Assembly: GCF_018139685.1 (NCBI RefSeq)
Contig: NZ_JAGSPN010000007.1
Location: 1 to 64,000 of the forward strand
Direction: 5' to 3'
DNA: 64,000 bases
DNA from: Cognatundibacterium luofuense
GTDB taxonomy: Bacteria; Pseudomonadota; Gammaproteobacteria; Burkholderiales; Burkholderiaceae_D
Shown here: positions 1 through 9,850 of the stretch, one piece after another
Position numbering within the stretch: the stretch's first letter is position 1
How the letters are laid out: the number at the start of each line of letters is the position of its first letter
Made by a program: the position numbers and the translations under genes
Notes under the pieces: model-generated
Database searches by the model: none
The model's input: the letters and a program-made list of their open reading frames with translations, nothing else
Told to the model about the DNA's origin: nothing

Positions 1-2
1 AT

Positions 3-245
3 CTGGAATTTATTGAGCCGGGCATGCCAATGCAAAATGGTTTCATTGAACGTTTAAACTGCAGTTACCGGCAAGGTGTGCTGGATATGTACGTGTTCAG
101 GAGTTTGCAGGAGGTGAAAGAGCGAACAGAACAATGAATGACCGATTACAACGAGCAATGCCCGTATGATTCACTCAACGGGATGAAACCTGTTGAATAC
201 CGACTGTTCCATCAGCCTCAAAACTCTGGTAATACCTGGCACTGA
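3..245 (+). pseudogene. IS3-family transposase OrfB, 3' fragment with nonsense codon
   Basis: This is the C-terminal end of an integrase-core (DDE) transposase of the IS3 family. The frame runs in from outside the window. It shows the typical tail with [29 protein letters not shown] and MKPVEYR. An in-frame TGA at 135-137 sits where the family normally has Trp (TEQ-W-xTDYNEQ), so a TGG to TGA change has broken the gene. The frame then stays open to the natural stop at 243-245. The 5' part and the left end of the element lie outside the window. An opposite-strand IS3 remnant follows directly. Confidence 0.85.
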
Positions 246-252
246 TTAGGGG

Positions 253-432
253 AGGTTTACATGCACCCTTCAATTTAACTTTCGATGCAGCTTTGAGCCA
301 CTTACGCAGTGTTTGGTCACTTAAGCCCAGTTCTTTGACGACGACTGTGACCGCTTAACCGTCAATTACACTTTTGACGGCTAGCTCTTTAAACATGGTC
401 GTATAAGCTTTTTTGAGTATCCTGTTCATCAT
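253..432 (-). pseudogene. IS3-family OrfA remnant
   Basis: On the minus strand a frame beginning with ATG at 432-430 reads MNRILKKAYTT, FKELAVKSVIDG, a stop (TAA at 357-355), and then VVKELGLSDQTLRKWLKAA. This is the helix-turn-helix N-terminus of an IS3/IS2-type OrfA. The stop and the missing 3' part show it is dead. It lies head-on to the OrfB fragment on the plus strand, so the two pieces come from different insertions or from a rearrangement. The left limit of the homology is estimated. Confidence 0.75.
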
Positions 433-614
433 TTGTCTTTCCAAAGTTTCGTTGATTTTACGTTACCTTTGGGGAGCTAAATTTCAGGGGAAGCTCACAG
501 CGTATTACCTGTACGTTAGTAGTAAAATATGCCAATATCACTTGGAACCTACTATTTCAAACGGGCTCCAGAATTCACCAGATATCCGATTCGAATTCTT
601 TAAGGAGGCTTGTT

Positions 615-2216
615 GTGAAAATGAAATTCAAATCTCGTTTGCTCGGTACACTTGTCATTAGTAACTTCTGCGTGATCCTGCTTGGGACATCTTCCTATTT
701 TTTTCTCAGCTCTATTAATGACAAACTAACTCTATTTACTCAAGGTATTTTACATAGGCTCGAAATCGCCAGCGACCTAAAACGATCCGCAGATGGACGA
801 GCGATCGCAGTCAGAAACGCTACAATATTAGAGGATAAAGCACAATTATTAGTTGCATTCAGAGAATTTGAAAAATACCAAGCTGACACGAAGCAAAATT
901 TAGAAGCTTTAGATGCTGCTGCGAAGGCTGCTCAACTTCCCAAAAATGTAATTGACAGTATTGAACGAATTAAAGCGGTCGAAACCAGATACAGACCCGT
1001 CGCAAAAGAAATAGTTGACGACCTTCAAGGCGGTAGAAAAGTTGAGGCTGTAAAAAAAATTCAAGAAATTTGTACACCAACCCTTTCCGAGCTGACGCAA
1101 GCGATCAATGACTACGAAAGCATTACTGACGAAAGAATCAAATTATTTATCAATGAAGCAACATCAACGGCAAACACGGAAAAATTGATCCTAGCTTTAA
1201 CTGCTTTCTTTTCTCTGACTTTGTCCGCATTGCTCGGATTAATGCTTTTCAGGAACATACGCCAAACACTTGGTGAAGAACCTGAGTTGATAAATGAGCT
1301 TCTTGGCCGCATCGCTCATGGTGATCTACAAGCAATTGACAGCTCCAAACTACTGAGTTCCAATAGCATCCTTAATTCGATTGCAGAAATGCAAGATCGT
1401 ATGGCGCATGTTGTCTCACAAGTCCGGCACGGCGCTGAAAATGTTGCGACATCAAGCAGAGAGATTGCTCAAGGAAATCAGGACCTGTCCGCGCGAACAG
1501 AAAGTCAGGCCGGATCATTAGAAGAAACCGCTGCATCAATGGAGCAACTCAATTCCCAAGTCAGTCATAATGCCGAAAACGCCCAACAAGCAGACTCACT
1601 GGTAAGCAATGCCTCGGTTGTTGCAGCCAGAGGTGGAGAGGTTGTCAGTCGAGCTATTGGCACAATGGATGAAATCAATCTTTCATCCAAAAAAATTGCG
1701 GACATTATCGGCGTGATTGATGGCATCACCTTTCAAACTAATATTCTTGCGCTAAATGCCGCTGTAGAGGCCGCACGTGCTGGCGAGCAAGGACGTGGAT
1801 TTGCAGTTGTCGCAAGCGAAGTTAGATCATTAGCTGCCCGTAGTGCATCGGCGGCAAAAGAAATTAAAGACCTGATTAATGCCAATATGGCACGTGTTGA
1901 ACAAGGTAGTATCATGATCAATGATGCTGGTAAGACCATGGCCGAAATTGTAGATTCAATCAAGGGCGTTAGCGCATTAATTTCGGAAATCAGCACCGCC
2001 AGTAAAGAACAGGCTATGGGTGTAGCTCAGGTTGATCGGGCAGTAACGGAAATGGATCAAACGACACAGCAAAATGCCGCACTGGTAGAAGAAATGGCTG
2101 CAGCAACACTCAGCCTAAGTGCACAAGCTTCTGAGCTACTTCAAACAGTCGCCATTTTCAATACTCGCAATAATATAACAAAAGCAATATCTAAGACCAC
2201 TACCATTTCAAGTTAA
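615..2216 (+). CDS. Methyl-accepting chemotaxis protein
   Basis: Transmembrane chemoreceptor that passes periplasmic signals to CheA/CheW. A first membrane helix (about residues 8-29) is followed by a roughly 160-residue helical periplasmic domain of the 4-helix-bundle type, a second membrane helix (about 190-211), a short linker and a long cytoplasmic coiled coil. The signalling tip at about residues 370-402 contains [24 protein letters not shown], the most conserved receptor motif, interrupted nowhere. The GTG start at 615 follows a strong AAGGAGG site at 602-608; the ATG two codons later is an alternative. No CheR-binding pentapeptide is seen at the C-terminus. No other chemotaxis genes are nearby, so it is an orphan receptor of unknown ligand. 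A terminator follows. Confidence 0.93.
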   Translation: MKMKFKSRLLGTLVISNFCVILLGTSSYFFLSSINDKLTLFTQGILHRLEIASDLKRSADGRAIAVRNATILEDKAQLLVAFREFEKYQADTKQNLEALDAAAKAAQLPKNVIDSIERIKAVETRYRPVAKEIVDDLQGGRKVEAVKKIQEICTPTLSELTQAINDYESITDERIKLFINEATSTANTEKLILALTAFFSLTLSALLGLMLFRNIRQTLGEEPELINELLGRIAHGDLQAIDSSKLLSSNSILNSIAEMQDRMAHVVSQVRHGAENVATSSREIAQGNQDLSARTESQAGSLEETAASMEQLNSQVSHNAENAQQADSLVSNASVVAARGGEVVSRAIGTMDEINLSSKKIADIIGVIDGITFQTNILALNAAVEAARAGEQGRGFAVVASEVRSLAARSASAAKEIKDLINANMARVEQGSIMINDAGKTMAEIVDSIKGVSALISEISTASKEQAMGVAQVDRAVTEMDQTTQQNAALVEEMAAATLSLSAQASELLQTVAIFNTRNNITKAISKTTTISS

Positions 2217-2250
2217 GTGTTCAAGAACACTTTTGAAACTCAAGTTTACC

Positions 2251-2302
2251 AAGCACTCCTTGATAAATATACTTTTTCGAATAAGATCAAGAGTGCTTTT
2301 TT
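2251..2302 (+). terminator. Rho-independent terminator after the chemoreceptor gene
   Basis: AAGCACT-C-CTTGAT pairs with ATCAAG-AGTGCTT (13 pairs, one bulged C) around an AT-rich loop and is followed by T6. It ends exactly at the stop codon of the converging diguanylate cyclase gene. Confidence 0.75.
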
Positions 2303-3978
2303 CATGCTAATGTATATCGGTTACGGCCTGCCAATTTCGACTGGTACAAAGCTCCATCAGCAAATTTCAGTCCGGACTCTCGATCAATAGAACCACCGGA
2401 AATCATGCAACCACCAAGGCTGATCGTGACATGTCCCACTGTGGAAAAAGTGAACTGGGAAACATTTTTACGCAACTTCTCAGCGACTTCTGCAAGTTCA
2501 TCGGGAGTGGTTACTGGGTAGAACATTACTGCAAACTCTTCGCCACCATATCTTGCTACGAAATCCGTCGTACGTATTGATGCGGTAATTTTTGAGGCAA
2601 TTGCTGCTAGCACCTGGTCGCCCACGTGATGCCCGTAGTTATCATTAACCTGTTTAAAGTGATCAACATCAATAATCAATAAACCATAGGCTTGCCCAGT
2701 TCGCGCTGATAGCGCGTGCAACTCAGACTGTTTCATATCGAATGCGCGTCTGTTTGCAACATTGGTTAAACCGTCCGTCATAGCTTGACGTGCCAATGCA
2801 TCATTTGCCAGTTCTAACTCTCTGGTACGCTCTTCAACACGCCTTTCCAACATCTCGTTGGCTTCAACGAGTTCCTGCCGGCTGGCAGTCAAATCTGTGG
2901 ATGCTATCTGGATGGCATCGGCTAGTGTGCGTAATTCTTGCGGTAAACGTTTTGGCACATCAACTTGGTTTGTATCTACCCCCAATCGTTGAACCGCCTG
3001 AACGAGCAAAGCAATTGGAGCATTGACAAAAGCGGCTACTCGATAGGCAAGCCACGCTGCACAAATCGCCATAGCCAAAGTCAGGACGATCATCTGCAAC
3101 GCCAGGGTTTTCAATGGCGCGTAAGCAACCTCTACAGGCTGGCGAAGTACAACACGCCATCCCAAATGCTGCTCTGGCGTTTGTGGCAAACCAATCTGTG
3201 CCGTGACATAGGCTTTGCTGTCACTCCACACGATTTCAGTGGCAGAGTTCTTGAGATCTTCATTCTGGCGGAATGAAATCTTTCCTGTGTCAGCAAAGGG
3301 GTATAGCGTCACGCCGTCACGACTAAGGATATATACCTGGATTTCACGTACAGAAGCATCTTCAGGAAGCACCGATTCGGCTAATGTCGTGACCCAACTC
3401 CAATGAAGGTGCGCCCCCAATACACCTATAAGCTCACCCTTTGTATTTTGTACAGGAGCAGCAATGTCAATAAAACGCAACGGCTCGTTTTCATTTTCGC
3501 GGGGAAGCAAGCGGCTTAACAGGACTGCTTCATGTACGTCGCCTAACCAAGTGGCAGTCCGCCCCACCTTAAACCAATCGCGGCTCGTTACATCTTTCCC
3601 AAGTAACATTTTCCCCGCGGCAGTAATGACTTTGCCATCTGGATTAGCAACTCCCATCCAAGCATATTCCGATTTGAGAGCCCGTTTATTGTTCATCCGA
3701 TCTTGCAACTGAGCAATTGCATCCTCGGATTTGAGGAGGTCCGGAGTACGAGAGAGATCAATAATTTCAGCAGTTCGGTCTTTGAGACTCTGCATTACTA
3801 GCTCAGACGCCGCATGAACTCGCGCTTGTAACTCGTTTTGGATAGATGCTTGATGTAGTCGAACAAACCAGAATCCAAATATCAAGCTTGCGGTGACCAG
3901 TACAACAAAAGTGACGATACCAAAGGTTATTGCGAGCTGAGTTCGAAAGCTGAATCGATAAAAATACGAAATTTTCAT
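2302..3978 (-). CDS. Membrane diguanylate cyclase with Cache sensor (GGEEF)
   Basis: Predicted to make cyclic di-GMP in response to a periplasmic signal. Order of parts: N-terminal membrane helix (about residues 15-37), a large extracytoplasmic double-Cache-like domain (about 45-290), a second membrane helix (about 292-315), a HAMP-like linker and coiled coil (about 320-390), then the GGDEF domain (about 395-555). The active site reads RYGGEEF at about residue 475. The RTTD five residues upstream fits the RxxD inhibitory I-site, so product inhibition is likely. It is divergent from the output-less sensor gene at 4055, with 76 bp between the starts. The ligand cannot be told from sequence. Confidence 0.92.
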   Translation of the reverse strand: MKISYFYRFSFRTQLAITFGIVTFVVLVTASLIFGFWFVRLHQASIQNELQARVHAASELVMQSLKDRTAEIIDLSRTPDLLKSEDAIAQLQDRMNNKRALKSEYAWMGVANPDGKVITAAGKMLLGKDVTSRDWFKVGRTATWLGDVHEAVLLSRLLPRENENEPLRFIDIAAPVQNTKGELIGVLGAHLHWSWVTTLAESVLPEDASVREIQVYILSRDGVTLYPFADTGKISFRQNEDLKNSATEIVWSDSKAYVTAQIGLPQTPEQHLGWRVVLRQPVEVAYAPLKTLALQMIVLTLAMAICAAWLAYRVAAFVNAPIALLVQAVQRLGVDTNQVDVPKRLPQELRTLADAIQIASTDLTASRQELVEANEMLERRVEERTRELELANDALARQAMTDGLTNVANRRAFDMKQSELHALSARTGQAYGLLIIDVDHFKQVNDNYGHHVGDQVLAAIASKITASIRTTDFVARYGGEEFAVMFYPVTTPDELAEVAEKLRKNVSQFTFSTVGHVTISLGGCMISGGSIDRESGLKFADGALYQSKLAGRNRYTLA

Positions 3979-4054
3979 TTTAATAACTATTTTCGTTTGG
4001 CATATATACTCTGCTACACTTTAATGCAGAAAGTGGTATGAGTAACTAGCGTCA

Positions 4055-5032
4055 ATGACTTTAGTGGTGGTTCCGTTGAATCTTTTTTCATCCAAACTCT
4101 CAAAACTGCGAACACTTCTCGTAGTTCTTATGCTAGTAGCGCTATTGCCCTTGATCACGGGAATAACGTTACTTTTTTCCCACATGCTCCGAGAGCAAGA
4201 TCGGCATGTCCGTACAACAGCAATTATTCAGGCTCGTACCATCATGGCGGTAATTGATCGGGAATTTATGCGGACCCATGCAGTGTTGAAGACACTGGCA
4301 AATCAAGGGTTGGGGGATGATCAAAATTTAGCAGATTTCCACAGTAGAGCTGGAATGTCCGCCCGAGATTTGGGGGCGAGTACGGTTGTCCTGCTAAAAA
4401 GTAACGGAAAAATGGTTTTATCGACGAAACGTCCTTACGGTACCACCCTCCCCTTGTTTAGTAATGCGCCGTTATTAGAACGTACATTTACAACCGGGCT
4501 CCCGGGCGTCTCCAGCTTGTTTGTAAGCCCGATTGACCGCCAGTTTATTTACGCATTATCCGTTCCAATACGAATAGACGGAGAAGTAGTCTATTCCCTG
4601 AGCGCGATTTATACGCCTGATGCACTGAATGAGATTCTTAGATCGCAGCGCCTACCTGCTGGATGGCGAGCTGCCATTATTGATGATCAGGGGCGCATTG
4701 TGACACGTACACATGAAGCTGCACACTTTACAGGACGTACAGTGTTGCCGAAATTAAAGGATCAATTACATTCAAATAGCGAAGGCGCGTTTGACGACAT
4801 TACGCTTGATGGCATTCTAGTTATGACTGCATTTAGCAAATCCCCCCTATGCCACTGGAATGTTGTCATCGGCATACCGCTTGAAGAAAGCGCTAAGCCA
4901 ACGCGCGCATATATCTTGCAAGTGGTTATCGTGTTTGGAGCAACGCTTCTGGTTGGAGCTGCAATTATCTGGTGGCTTATGGATTACTTGACCAAATTAA
5001 TCGCTGTAAAATCCCGAGACACAGAAACATAA
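4055..5032 (+). CDS. Double-Cache membrane sensor lacking an output domain
   Basis: A first membrane helix lies at about residues 18-42. An extracytoplasmic double-Cache (dCACHE_1-like) region follows, with VVLLKSNGKMVLST and WRAAIIDDQGRIV as the two beta-rich Cache cores. A second membrane helix lies at about 288-312. The protein then stops after about 14 cytoplasmic residues, where family members continue into PAS, GGDEF or histidine-kinase domains. It is therefore either a stand-alone sensor partner or, more likely, a receptor whose 3' output region was lost. The 775 bp that follow hold no recognisable output domain. It shares a divergent promoter region with the diguanylate cyclase at 2302-3978. 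Confidence 0.8.
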   Translation: MTLVVVPLNLFSSKLSKLRTLLVVLMLVALLPLITGITLLFSHMLREQDRHVRTTAIIQARTIMAVIDREFMRTHAVLKTLANQGLGDDQNLADFHSRAGMSARDLGASTVVLLKSNGKMVLSTKRPYGTTLPLFSNAPLLERTFTTGLPGVSSLFVSPIDRQFIYALSVPIRIDGEVVYSLSAIYTPDALNEILRSQRLPAGWRAAIIDDQGRIVTRTHEAAHFTGRTVLPKLKDQLHSNSEGAFDDITLDGILVMTAFSKSPLCHWNVVIGIPLEESAKPTRAYILQVVIVFGATLLVGAAIIWWLMDYLTKLIAVKSRDTET

Positions 5033-5754
5033 AGTAATGTCGAACTTACACTTCTGGTCGAACATTTAAATATGCCTACATGATGCAAAGACCAGCCGCC
5101 AAGCCCCTCACAATCCTTTTAGATAAACAATAGTATATTTCTGTTTCCTGCTGACATAGCCAGCGGCGAAGCACGTCATCCCCTACAACAGACAGGGGGA
5201 TTAAATCACAGCTATTACGCTCCCAGCCCTCCTAGCGAACCAAGTTGAAAATCTGAGGGCTTCGGAAAAGCATCATGACCCACTCTCAGCTTCTTTTCCT
5301 CAAATAATGGAGCCGCCTACTTTCCAAAAGCCATTTACTGGGAATATCGGGCGATTACTATGATCACCTAAAAACCGGTCATGGTGCCCAGCCATTCACT
5401 CTTGACCGATACTTATTCTGTCAGGCCGAAGATCATGAATTTGATCAAAAACTGTTTATCGTTAAATTACGCACCAGACGCAATTATCGGCCTAATTTTT
5501 AATTCACATCTCTAAAGAGATCCGTCGCAGATAATATTCGAACATCACATATCCTCAAATATTGCATCGTTTTATATTTCCTATCAGTACCTCAACGAAG
5601 ATTATTTTCGCAAATCGACTTTCTCGCCGAATCCATTTAGCAAACGCGACATTTTTTATATTCCGTTGTTTAAGCTGCGAATCACTCTTACTCAAATTGA
5701 GCTCAATCAAACAAGCACGAGTTGAAAATGATTGTCGCGCTTGCCATTAGGGAT
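5033..5754. other. Gene-poor stretch before the Fur box
   Basis: About 720 bp without a convincing gene. A plus-strand frame at 5308-5502 stays open for about 64 codons (it includes LKTGHGAQPF and VKLRTRRNYRPNF), but it has no good start or ribosome site. It may be the tail of a decayed gene that I do not recognise. No GGDEF or kinase motif that could be the lost output domain of the preceding sensor is visible in any frame. Confidence 0.5.
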
Positions 5755-5773
5755 TAAAATGATAATCATTCGC
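5755..5773. promoter_or_regulatory. Fur box
   Basis: The 19 bp match the classical ferric-uptake-regulator consensus at 15 of 19 positions, including the uninterrupted centre TGATAATCATT. The site lies 35 bp before the ATG of the di-haem peroxidase gene, in an AT-rich stretch suited to a promoter. Repression by Fe-Fur under iron sufficiency is the inference for the whole downstream gene run. Confidence 0.8.
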
Positions 5774-5807
5774 ATTAACTGAATTTCAACAACAATTTCC
5801 CCTAATA

Positions 5808-7046
5808 ATGGCCGATCAAAAAAATTACACTTTTTCAAGCAGAGTGCCAACCTATAAACCCAACTTCAAAAATTCAATTTTTAGCTTCGTTTTAATAATG
5901 CTGGTTACAGGCTGCGGAGGCGGAAGTGCGCCTAGCCAAGTTGCAGCCGGTGATGCGGACAACATGAGCGCTGCTGCGCGTCTTGGTGAAAAAATCTTTA
6001 AAGACCCGTCGCTGTCTGCCTCAGGAAAAATGTCCTGCGCGAGCTGCCATGATCCCTCAGCAGCGTATGCGCAAACCAACAATCTGGCGGTGCAGCTCGG
6101 TGGGCCGAATCTGGATCAGCAGGGTTTGCGCGCCGTGCCTTCACTGCGCTATCTGCATCTGACACCGGCATTCGGTAAAAATGCCGAAGGCGATTTTGTC
6201 GGAGGTTTCACCCATGACGGCCGCGCCGATACGCTGGCAAAGCAGGCGGAAGCGCCTTTGCTGGCAGCTAACGAAATGGCGAATACCGATCGCGCCGATG
6301 TGGTAGCCAAGCTGCAGCGCGCTGCGTACGCTGCAGAATTTAAAGCCGTATTCGGTAATCAGATCTTCAGTCAGACCGATGCTGCGTTTGAACGTATCCT
6401 GTTCGCGCTGCAGCAGTATCAGAAAGAAGATCCGGATTTCCATCCTTATGATTCGAAATTCGATTACTTCATGGCCGGTAAAGCCAAATTCAGCGATGCA
6501 GAGCTGCGCGGACTGGCACTGTTTAATAATCCGCAAAAAGGGAATTGTGCCGCTTGCCATGTCAGTGCACGTGGCAGCGACGGCAGCCTGCCGGTATTCA
6601 CCGATTACACCTACGATAATCTGGGTGTGCCGCGTAATCTGAAACTGGCTGCAAATGCCGATGCAAATTTTTATGATTTAGGGTTATGCGGCCCGAACCG
6701 TCAGGATCTGGCTGCAAATACGGCGCTGTGCGGTAAATTCAAAGTGCCGACGCTGCGCAATGTCGCGACCCGCAAAGTGTTTTTCCATAATGGTGTGATC
6801 ACCAGCCTGCGCGATGCCGTGAATTTTTATGTGACCCGCGATACGAATCCGGAAAACTGGTTCCCGCTGATGGCTGACGGCAGCGTGATCAAATTCAACG
6901 ATGTACCGGCGCTGTATGCCGCCAATGTAAACACCAGCGAAGTGCCTTACAACCGCAAACGCGGGATGGCACCGGCATTATCACCGCAGGAAGTGGACGA
7001 TGTACTGGTCTTTCTTGCGACGCTGAATGATGGCTATAAGCCGTAA
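5808..7046 (+). CDS. Di-haem cytochrome c peroxidase / MauG-family lipoprotein
   Basis: Belongs to the bacterial di-haem peroxidase family (CcpA/MauG). Two c-type haem sites are visible: CASCH at residues 76-80 and CAACH at 247-251. An N-terminal hydrophobic segment ends in a lipobox-like LVTGC at about residue 36, followed by GGGS, so the mature protein is probably an outer-membrane or periplasmic lipoprotein. At 412 residues it is within the family range. The conserved VPTLRNVA and FFHNG near the C-terminus are typical. It may reduce H2O2 or oxidise a partner protein; the substrate is not evident. It is the first gene after the Fur box and is followed after 55 bp by the porin gene, suggesting iron-controlled expression of the set. 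Confidence 0.9.
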   Translation: MADQKNYTFSSRVPTYKPNFKNSIFSFVLIMLVTGCGGGSAPSQVAAGDADNMSAAARLGEKIFKDPSLSASGKMSCASCHDPSAAYAQTNNLAVQLGGPNLDQQGLRAVPSLRYLHLTPAFGKNAEGDFVGGFTHDGRADTLAKQAEAPLLAANEMANTDRADVVAKLQRAAYAAEFKAVFGNQIFSQTDAAFERILFALQQYQKEDPDFHPYDSKFDYFMAGKAKFSDAELRGLALFNNPQKGNCAACHVSARGSDGSLPVFTDYTYDNLGVPRNLKLAANADANFYDLGLCGPNRQDLAANTALCGKFKVPTLRNVATRKVFFHNGVITSLRDAVNFYVTRDTNPENWFPLMADGSVIKFNDVPALYAANVNTSEVPYNRKRGMAPALSPQEVDDVLVFLATLNDGYKP

Positions 7047-7101
7047 GCATGAAACGATAAAATAAATATACGTTAATAAAATATTCTCAGGGAATCTGAA
7101 C

Positions 7102-8442
7102 ATGAACTTTCGTACACTGAATAAAACCCTGCTGGCGGCGATGCTGGCTGCCGGTATCTGCATGCCAGCCCACGCAGGCGAAGCAGAACTGTTACAAAGA
7201 ATTGATAAGCTGGCAGCGGAACTGGAAGCGATCAAAGCTGAGCTGGCTGCTACCCGCGCCAAAGCTGAGAAAGCACAGACGGAAGCGAAAGCCGCCAGTG
7301 ATACGGCAGCGCAGGTCAGCCGTGCACAAGTGGCTGCAGCGAATCCGGATAATGTCGTCGAGCAGGTTGCCGCATTGCGCCAGACCGTGCAGCAAACCCG
7401 CCTCAGCAGCTACGGTGAAGTCGCGTACACCCGTCCGAAAAACGCATCCGATCAGGCGCAAACCGATGTTGCGCGGGTGGTACTGGGTGCAACGCACCGT
7501 TTCAATGAAAAAATCAAAATGGTGGCGGAACTGGAAGTTGAGCATGCAGTCACTTCCAAAGATGACAGCGGCGAAGTCGCGGTTGAGCAGGCTTATGTCG
7601 AACACGAACTGATGCCGGGCCTGCAAGCCAAAGCCGGTTTATTCCTGATGCCGGTTGGCTTTATGAATACCAGCCATGAGCCGACCGCTTATTTTGGCGT
7701 GCACCGTAATCTTGTTGAAACCACGATTATTCCGACCACCTGGCGTGAAGCCGGTTTCGGTTTATCCGGTCAGCTGGACAATGGCCTGAGCTGGGATGCG
7801 GGCCTGACGACCGGCTTTAATCTGAATAAATGGGATGCGACCAAAACTGAGGGACGCGAATCGCCGCTGGCGTCGATTCATCAGGAAGGTCAGCAAGCCA
7901 AGTCGCGTGATCTGAGTGTGCACGGCGCGCTGAATTACCGTGGCATTCCGGGTGTACTGGTCGGTGGTTCGGTATTTACCGGCAAGCTGGGTCACGGTAC
8001 TGCTGATTTCCCAGGCAATGATGCACGCCTGACGCTGTGGGAAATTCACGGTCGCTACAATCCGGGCAAGCTGGATCTCAGCGCACTGTTTTCACGCGGC
8101 AGTATCAGCAATACCGCTGTGCTGAATCAGACGCTGGCGGGTCAGCCGGCACCGGTGCCGTCCAGCTTTGACGGCTGGTATGTACAGGCAGCGTATCAGT
8201 TGTGGAAACAGGGCGATTACACCGTATTGCCTTTCCTGCGTTATGAGCGCTTCAACACCGCTAAATCCTATGAAGGTCTGGTGACAGGCTTTGGTATCGC
8301 TCCGCTGGCAACAGAAACCGTGACGACACTGGGCCTGAGCTTTAAAATCACGGATGGCGTGGTGCTGAAAGCCGATTACCAGAAGTTTAATCAGGATAAC
8401 AGCCGCGATCGTTTCAATCTTGGCGTAGGTTATTCCTTCTGA
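7102..8442 (+). CDS. Outer-membrane porin-like beta-barrel protein
   Basis: A clear signal peptide (about residues 1-25, ending AHA) is followed by an Ala/Glu/Lys-rich coiled-coil segment (about 27-85). The rest is a long stretch of alternating beta strands ending in the aromatic C-terminal signature NLGVGYSF, as expected for a protein inserted by the Bam machinery. The layout resembles phosphate-selective-porin-like (OprO/P type) and other trimeric porins with an N-terminal coiled coil. The substrate is unknown. Its place between a haem peroxidase and flavin genes under a Fur box suggests uptake of an iron-related compound or of a redox substrate. The stop overlaps the start of the next gene (ATGA), so translation is coupled. 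Confidence 0.85.
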   Translation: MNFRTLNKTLLAAMLAAGICMPAHAGEAELLQRIDKLAAELEAIKAELAATRAKAEKAQTEAKAASDTAAQVSRAQVAAANPDNVVEQVAALRQTVQQTRLSSYGEVAYTRPKNASDQAQTDVARVVLGATHRFNEKIKMVAELEVEHAVTSKDDSGEVAVEQAYVEHELMPGLQAKAGLFLMPVGFMNTSHEPTAYFGVHRNLVETTIIPTTWREAGFGLSGQLDNGLSWDAGLTTGFNLNKWDATKTEGRESPLASIHQEGQQAKSRDLSVHGALNYRGIPGVLVGGSVFTGKLGHGTADFPGNDARLTLWEIHGRYNPGKLDLSALFSRGSISNTAVLNQTLAGQPAPVPSSFDGWYVQAAYQLWKQGDYTVLPFLRYERFNTAKSYEGLVTGFGIAPLATETVTTLGLSFKITDGVVLKADYQKFNQDNSRDRFNLGVGYSF

Positions 8443-8993
8443 TGACACTCCGACTGACACCGGTTTTATTACCCGTTACCGCGCTGGCGCTGGCCGGCGT
8501 GGCGGGTTCCGCGTTCGCCACCCAGTATCTGACGCCGGAACAGGCGCAACAGCAAATGTTTCCGGAAGCTAATCAGTTCCGCGCTCAGCCGCTGCAACTG
8601 AATGGCGAACAAATGAAACAGGTGGAAAAGCTGGCTGGTGTGCCCGCCCGTTCAGTGAACTGGCGCGTGGTCGCGGCGTACAAAGACGAGAAATTACTCG
8701 GCTACGTGGTGCTGGATGATGTAATCGGCAAATTTGAACTGATCTCTTACGCGGTGGCGCTGCAGCCGGATGCGACCGTGCGTCAGATTGAGATTCTGAC
8801 TTACCGCGAAAGTCACGGCTTTGAAATCCGCAATGCCAACTGGCGTAAGCAGTTTGCCGGTAAAACGGCGGCAGGCGGTCTCAGCGTCGGTGACGGCATC
8901 GCGAATATCAGTGGTGCCACCTTGTCCTGTACCCACGTGACCGATGGCGTGCGTCGCATCGCGGCAGTTGTACAGGTCGCGTTGCGCAAATGA
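8442..8993 (+). CDS. Periplasmic FMN-binding domain protein
   Basis: A 183-residue protein with a signal peptide (about residues 1-26, ending in AFA) and a C-terminal FMN-binding domain. The flavinylation motif S-G-A-T lies at residues 157-160, with Thr160 as the likely site of phosphoester-linked FMN, as in NqrC/RnfG-type proteins. The Asp commonly found three residues before the Ser is Ala here. The gene overlaps both neighbours by 4 bp (ATGA at each end), and the next gene encodes the flavin transferase that would modify it. It is probably an electron carrier in the periplasm between a membrane donor and a haem or outer-membrane acceptor. Confidence 0.88.
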   Translation: MTLRLTPVLLPVTALALAGVAGSAFATQYLTPEQAQQQMFPEANQFRAQPLQLNGEQMKQVEKLAGVPARSVNWRVVAAYKDEKLLGYVVLDDVIGKFELISYAVALQPDATVRQIEILTYRESHGFEIRNANWRKQFAGKTAAGGLSVGDGIANISGATLSCTHVTDGVRRIAAVVQVALRK

Positions 8994-9814
8994 GGCGCCG
9001 TGCTCAGCCCTGGCTGGGCACACTGGTCGACATTTCTATCCCCGATATCGCTGAAACGGACTTTGCCCGGCTCAGCGCTGCCGCCTTTACCGTTATTGCG
9101 GAGGTGCAGCGTGATCTGAGTTTTCATGATGCGGCCAGTGAATTATCGTGCTGGAACCGCTTAGCCGCCGGTGCCTGCCACCTTGCCGGGCCACATCTGG
9201 CTGCGGTGTTGCAACTGGCTGGTCTGCTGTTTGAGCGCAGTCAGGGCTTGTTCGATGCCAGCATCGCGGCACAACTGGTCAGACACGGATTTTTACCGGC
9301 GCTGCCACAGACAGCAATGCCGCCACTGATGTCGCTCAGCGATTGTGGCTGGCGCTGGCTGGATGCACAGACCCTGCAAAAGACCCGTGCGCACTGGCTG
9401 GATCTCGGTGGCATCGCCAAGGGCTATGCAGTCGATTGTGCAATCAGCGTACTGCAGCAAACCGGTGTGCAGAACGCGATTGTGAATGCCGGTGGCGATG
9501 CACGTTGCCTGGGTACGCAAACCTTTTATCTGCGTCATCCGCAGCAGCCGGATCAGATTGCGTATCAGCTGGCCCTGAGCGATCAGGCGCTGGCGACGTC
9601 GGCAGCGTATTTTTCAGCCCGCGAAACCGCTGAAGGCTGGCGGCAGCCGCTGGTGACTCCGCAAGGTCAGCTGGTTAAGCCGGATGGCCGCAGTGTGACC
9701 GTGGTAGCGAACAGCGCCATGGTTGCGGATGCGCTGACCAAGGTAGTGGCAATCAGCGGCGATGCGCAGCATCCTTTGCTGGCAGAGATGCAGGCGCAGG
9801 CGTTTATAATCTGA
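8990..9814 (+). CDS. apbE: FAD:protein FMN transferase (ApbE)
   Basis: Transfers FMN from FAD to a Thr of target proteins, using Mg. Family signatures present: an N-terminal RRRAQPWLGTLVDI, LDLGGIAKGYAVD at about residues 136-148, a downstream NAGGDAR, and ALATSAAYF. At 274 residues it is slightly short for the family and shows no signal peptide, like many 'MRRRxxPxLGT' ApbE proteins, so it either modifies its target before export or uses an atypical route. The start overlaps the FMN-binding protein gene, its obvious substrate. Confidence 0.9.
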   Translation: MRRRAQPWLGTLVDISIPDIAETDFARLSAAAFTVIAEVQRDLSFHDAASELSCWNRLAAGACHLAGPHLAAVLQLAGLLFERSQGLFDASIAAQLVRHGFLPALPQTAMPPLMSLSDCGWRWLDAQTLQKTRAHWLDLGGIAKGYAVDCAISVLQQTGVQNAIVNAGGDARCLGTQTFYLRHPQQPDQIAYQLALSDQALATSAAYFSARETAEGWRQPLVTPQGQLVKPDGRSVTVVANSAMVADALTKVVAISGDAQHPLLAEMQAQAFII

Positions 9815-9850
9815 GTTTTGCCAGCCGCGCTTTGTCGTCCTTCACCTGCC

